Shown here one piece after another: positions 30,359-33,616 of a DNA stretch of 33,616 nucleotides. Within the stretch, counting starts at the first letter, position 1, and each line of letters opens with the position of its first letter. The stretch is from a virus. The position numbers were made by a program, and so were the translations under genes. The stretch is taken from IMG/VR virus record IMGVR_UViG_3300044641_003476, positions 1 to 33,616 of that record. One strand, 5' to 3'. The notes under the pieces were generated by a model. The model searched no databases. It worked only from the letters and a program-made list of their open reading frames with translations, and had not been told where the DNA came from.

Positions 30359-32707
30359 ATGGCACGCAGACCGACATCGCTCGCTGACACGCTCCGCCCT
30401 GCGTTCGAGGGGATTGGCGGCGTCGATGTGGATTTGCCGTTGGATGCCGCCGATATTGAGATCGACGACGACGGCCCGGCGATGGTTGACGGCGCGGAGT
30501 TCACGGAACTGGACGACGGCGGGGTCGAGATTGATTTCGAGCCGGAGGTAGAGCGGCTGGAAGACGCGCCGTTTGACGCGAATCTGGCGCTGTACATGGA
30601 CGACATGGACATGAACACGCTTGGCGAGACGTTGCTGAGCGGTGTCGAGGAAGACAAGCAGTCGCGTGGGGACTGGGAAGCGACGATGTCTGAGGGCATC
30701 AAGCTGATGGGTCTGAAGATTGAGGACCGCCAGACGCCGTTCAAGGGCGCGTGCGGCGTCTATGACCCGCTGATGGCTGAGGCTGTGGTGCGCTGGCAGG
30801 CTGTGGCCGCTGGTGAGTTGATGCCGGCGGCTGGCCCGGTGAAGACGCAGGTGATTGGGGTCGCGAACGAGCAGCTGGAGGCGCAGGCGTCCCGGGTGCA
30901 GCAGTTCATGAACCTGTATCTGACGGAATTGGCGCCGGAATTCTACGAAGAATTCGACCAGATGCTGTTCTGGCTGCCGCTGGTGGGCTCGACGTTTAAG
31001 AAGACGTATCAGGATCGGCTTCTGGGGCGTCCGGTGAGCCGTTTCGTGCTGCCGGATAACTTTATTGCGTCGTATGGCACGACGGATTTGGCGACCAGCC
31101 CGCGGTTCTGCCACATAACGCCGATGTCGCGCCGGAATTTCCGGTTGGCGCAGCTGGCGGGCGTGTATCGCGACATCGATCTGGGTGATCCGCAGGCGGA
31201 CGATAGCTCGCAGACGCCGATTCAGGCGGAAGTGGACGGCGTTCAGGGCGTGGAGCCGGGTGCTGAGGGCACTGAGGAGTACCGGATCTACGAAGTGTAC
31301 GCGGATCTGAACCTCGTGGGGTATGAGAACGAGGATGGCATCCCGCTGCCGTATGTCGTGACGATTGAAGAGGGAACCCGGAAGGTTCTGTCGGTTTATC
31401 GGAACTACGACGAGGGGGATCCGACGTTCCAGCGGAAGAACCCGTTCACGCACTATAAGTTCATGCCGGGGGTGGGGTTCTACGGTCTGGGTTATGCGCA
31501 CTTGCTGGGGAATTCGGCGAAGACGGCGACGTCGATCCGCCGCCAGCTGATTGATGCGGGCACGCTGAATAACTTTCCGGGCGGCTTGCGTGTGAAGGGC
31601 ATGCGGCTGGAGGACAACAACATCGGGATTGGTCCGACGGAGTTCCGTGAGATCGATACCGGCGGCTTGCCGATCCAGAACGCGATCATGACGATGCCGT
31701 ATAAGGAGCCGTCGCAGGTATCGCTGGCGCTGCTGAAGGAAACCTACGAGGCGGCCCGGAATCTGGCGAACACGACGGAGATTGCGGTCGGCGAGGGGCG
31801 TCAGGACGCGCCTGTAGGCACGACAGTGGCGTTGATGGAGGCTGCGACCCGTCTGCAGTCGGCGACGCTGAAGCGCTGCCACAGGGCGTTTACCCGCGAA
31901 CTGAAGCTGATTGCGGATCTGTTCGGGAAGTATCTGCCGGATGAGCCGTATCCGTTCCCGGTTCGGGGCGGCATGGCGGCGATTATGCGCGAGGATTTCG
32001 CGAATAACATTGACGTGATCCCGGTGTCGGATCCGAACATTTCATCGTCGGCCCAGCGGATGATGCGGGCCGAGGCGTTGCTGCGGTTTGCGACGCAGCA
32101 GCCGGACCAGCACAATCTGCGGGAAGCGTATCGGCAGATGTACGTCGAGATGGGCGTTGCGCCTGAGAAGATTGAATTGATTCTGGCGCCGGAGCGTCAG
32201 AAGCCGCGTCCGTTGGATCCGCTGACGGAGAATCAGAACGCGATTGTGGGCATGCCGCTGGTGGCGGGTGCGTATCAGGATCACGACGCGCACATCGCGG
32301 CACACGCGCCGATTGCGCAGGATAATCCGATTCTGCAGGCGCACATCAACGAGCACTTGGCGCTGAAGATGCGTCAGCAGGTCGAGCAGATCATTGGCCA
32401 GCCGCTGCCGCCTCCGGGCATGCCAATGCCTCCGGAGCTTGAGAACCAGCTGGCGGTCATGGTTGCGCAGGCTATGCAGCAGCTGGCGCCGATGTATAAG
32501 CCGCAGCCTGAGGTCGATCAGATGGCGCAGGTTGAGATGCAGAAGCTGCAGATTAAACAGGCGGATAACGAGCGCGATGCTCAGGTGGAGCTTGCGAAGG
32601 CTCAGATGGAAGCTCAGACTGACGCGGCGAATCGCGCATCGAGAGAAAAGATTGCGGCAATGAAGCTGCAGTCAGAGGCCCTGCGGAACCTTGGAGGTTT
32701 TCAATGA
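30359..32707 (+). CDS. Portal protein (782 aa)
   Basis: AAGGA lies four to eight bases before the ATG at 30359. The large protein sits directly after the large terminase, where phage portals are encoded. Recognisable portal-like segments include FKGACGVYDPLMAEAVVRWQ, RFVLPDNFIASYGTTDLATS, YGLGYAHLLGNSAKTATSIR and VGEGRQDAPVGTTVALMEAA, the last a motif of long podoviral portals (SU10-like, from memory). The C-terminal 120 residues are a Met/Gln/Glu-rich coiled coil, as in long-barrelled portals. It forms the dodecameric DNA channel of the capsid. The stop overlaps the next start (ATGA). Confidence 0.88.
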   Translation: MARRPTSLADTLRPAFEGIGGVDVDLPLDAADIEIDDDGPAMVDGAEFTELDDGGVEIDFEPEVERLEDAPFDANLALYMDDMDMNTLGETLLSGVEEDKQSRGDWEATMSEGIKLMGLKIEDRQTPFKGACGVYDPLMAEAVVRWQAVAAGELMPAAGPVKTQVIGVANEQLEAQASRVQQFMNLYLTELAPEFYEEFDQMLFWLPLVGSTFKKTYQDRLLGRPVSRFVLPDNFIASYGTTDLATSPRFCHITPMSRRNFRLAQLAGVYRDIDLGDPQADDSSQTPIQAEVDGVQGVEPGAEGTEEYRIYEVYADLNLVGYENEDGIPLPYVVTIEEGTRKVLSVYRNYDEGDPTFQRKNPFTHYKFMPGVGFYGLGYAHLLGNSAKTATSIRRQLIDAGTLNNFPGGLRVKGMRLEDNNIGIGPTEFREIDTGGLPIQNAIMTMPYKEPSQVSLALLKETYEAARNLANTTEIAVGEGRQDAPVGTTVALMEAATRLQSATLKRCHRAFTRELKLIADLFGKYLPDEPYPFPVRGGMAAIMREDFANNIDVIPVSDPNISSSAQRMMRAEALLRFATQQPDQHNLREAYRQMYVEMGVAPEKIELILAPERQKPRPLDPLTENQNAIVGMPLVAGAYQDHDAHIAAHAPIAQDNPILQAHINEHLALKMRQQVEQIIGQPLPPPGMPMPPELENQLAVMVAQAMQQLAPMYKPQPEVDQMAQVEMQKLQIKQADNERDAQVELAKAQMEAQTDAANRASREKIAAMKLQSEALRNLGGFQ

Positions 32708-33603
32708 AGATGACTGATCTGCGGGCAAAAGCTCGCGCGATTTTCGGCCCGGCGATTGCTGAGCCCATGCCGAACCAGCCGAACGGTGCGAAGGCGCTGC
32801 AGCAGCGCGCGAACGCCCGTCCGATCCCGACCTATAAGGTTGGCGGTCCGGTGAAGAAGCCGATGCCGACGCCAGCTGACCTCGCCGCTGCCAAGGCGCA
32901 GAACGAGATGATTAAGAAGGCGACGGTCTCGAAAGAGGATGCCGCCAGATTTGCCGCAGGCAACCGCAATTCGCGCCTAACGGGCGAAGAGATGAAGAAG
33001 ATGAAGATGGCTGAGGGCGGGATGCCCGATCTTACCGGTGATGGTAAGGTCACTCAGGCTGACGTCCTCAAGGGGCGCGGCGTAAAGGGTTTTGCTAAGG
33101 GCGGCGTCCAGACGTCATCGGACACCGCACGCAAGCTGGCCACCGAAATGGGCGGCATGAAGAAGGGTGGCAAAGCCAAGCCGAAGGACGGTCTGGCTGT
33201 CATGATCGCCATTGGTAAGCCGATGAAGCCGGCCAAGAAGATGAACGGTGGACCGATGGCATATGCTGAAGGTGGACGGCCCGTTAAGAAAATGGCCGGC
33301 GGCATGATGGATTATGCTGAAGGTGGCAAGCCCGTTAAGAAAATGAACGGTGGCACGATGGCTTCTGGCTCGAAGGACATGGAAGCGTCGAAGGTGACGC
33401 GCGCTATGGCTATGGGCGGTGACCCGATGGGTTACATGGGTGGCGGCTCTCCGATGGGCTACGCGGCTGGCGGCGCTGGCAAGACACGTAAGGGTCAGGC
33501 GCCGATCAAGAAGGCTCAGGGCGGCGCTGCGAAGGTCCGCAAGGGCATGATGACGCCTGAGGGCAACATCATCGACGTCATGAACAAGATGCGCGGCAAA
33601 TAA
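32704..33603 (+). CDS. Lys/Gly/Met-rich virion-associated protein with EF-hand-like loop (299 aa)
   Basis: The start makes an ATGA overlap with the portal stop. Residues 1-100 are helical and basic. DLTGDGKVTQAD at 109-120 fits a calcium-binding EF-hand or dockerin loop, with oxygen ligands at the D-x-T-x-D and final D positions. Residues about 130-299 are low-complexity repeats rich in Gly, Lys and Met (YAEGGRPVKKMAGG and YAEGGKPVKKMNGG are near-copies, and others follow). The protein is strongly basic overall. Position suggests a head or scaffold-associated role; no proven function is known to me. Confidence 0.72.
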   Translation: MKMTDLRAKARAIFGPAIAEPMPNQPNGAKALQQRANARPIPTYKVGGPVKKPMPTPADLAAAKAQNEMIKKATVSKEDAARFAAGNRNSRLTGEEMKKMKMAEGGMPDLTGDGKVTQADVLKGRGVKGFAKGGVQTSSDTARKLATEMGGMKKGGKAKPKDGLAVMIAIGKPMKPAKKMNGGPMAYAEGGRPVKKMAGGMMDYAEGGKPVKKMNGGTMASGSKDMEASKVTRAMAMGGDPMGYMGGGSPMGYAAGGAGKTRKGQAPIKKAQGGAAKVRKGMMTPEGNIIDVMNKMRGK

Positions 33604-33616
33604 GGGCGAGTGCGCG

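Noticed and set aside
30341-31882. 513-aa frame on the minus strand opposite the portal gene
   Set aside because: Fully antisense to a well-supported portal gene, rich in Arg, Leu and His as expected of a shadow frame in GC-rich DNA, with no family resemblance.

Overview
This window is a 33.6 kb piece of a tailed double-stranded DNA bacteriophage genome. The packaging and virion genes suggest a podovirus-like phage: a long portal protein (782 aa) with a coiled-coil tail, and two very large internal or ejection-type proteins (1508 and 1007 aa). The host cannot be read directly. The GC-rich coding sequence and several small phage families (DUF7007-like, DUF7303-like, 'HAPGPW...AALIAAAPDLLAAL') suggest a proteobacterial, possibly alphaproteobacterial, host; this is inference. 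The genome is incomplete here. The first gene is cut by the left edge, and no major capsid, tail tube, tail fibre or lysis gene is visible. Those would fall between the right edge (after the portal and the gene following it) and the left edge if the map is circular.

Layout. (1) 1-11519, plus strand: a late virion block of five tightly coupled genes. These are a repeat-rich protein cut at the edge, two hypothetical virion proteins, a 1508-aa protein with an HExxH motif, and a 1007-aa protein. (2) 11530-25523, minus strand: a long early/middle operon read leftwards, in which most neighbours overlap by ATGA or TGATG. From its 5' end it carries many small accessory proteins, a PD-(D/E)XK-like nuclease, an HTH protein, a split primase (CHC2-like domain and TOPRIM/helicase), small membrane or exported peptides, an SF2 helicase, a VRR-NUC nuclease, and a recombination cassette (YqaJ exonuclease, ribbon-helix-helix-like protein, RecT, SSB-like protein). 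(3) 25524-26340: a gene-free region. Its AT-rich half holds two perfect dyads and seven copies of CTGTAT, making it the best candidate here for an operator array or replication origin. (4) 26341-27789, minus strand: a second small early block of five genes whose leaders share an AAAGGAACC-type ribosome site. GC-rich hairpins separate them and a clear intrinsic terminator closes the block. (5) 27790-28145: an intergenic region with divergent promoter candidates and two strong G-quadruplex motifs on the minus strand. (6) 28146-33603, plus strand: small terminase, a coiled-coil gene, large terminase, portal, and a Lys/Gly/Met-rich protein with an EF-hand-like loop.

How it fits together: leftward early genes probably adjust host physiology and then supply primase-helicase, helicase, single-strand annealing recombination and nucleases for genome replication. 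Rightward late genes package DNA and build the virion. No DNA polymerase, ligase or integrase is visible, so replication probably uses the host polymerase unless one lies outside the window. Several genes too short for routine ORF calling (23 to 58 aa) are supported by ribosome sites and stop-start overlaps and are listed.
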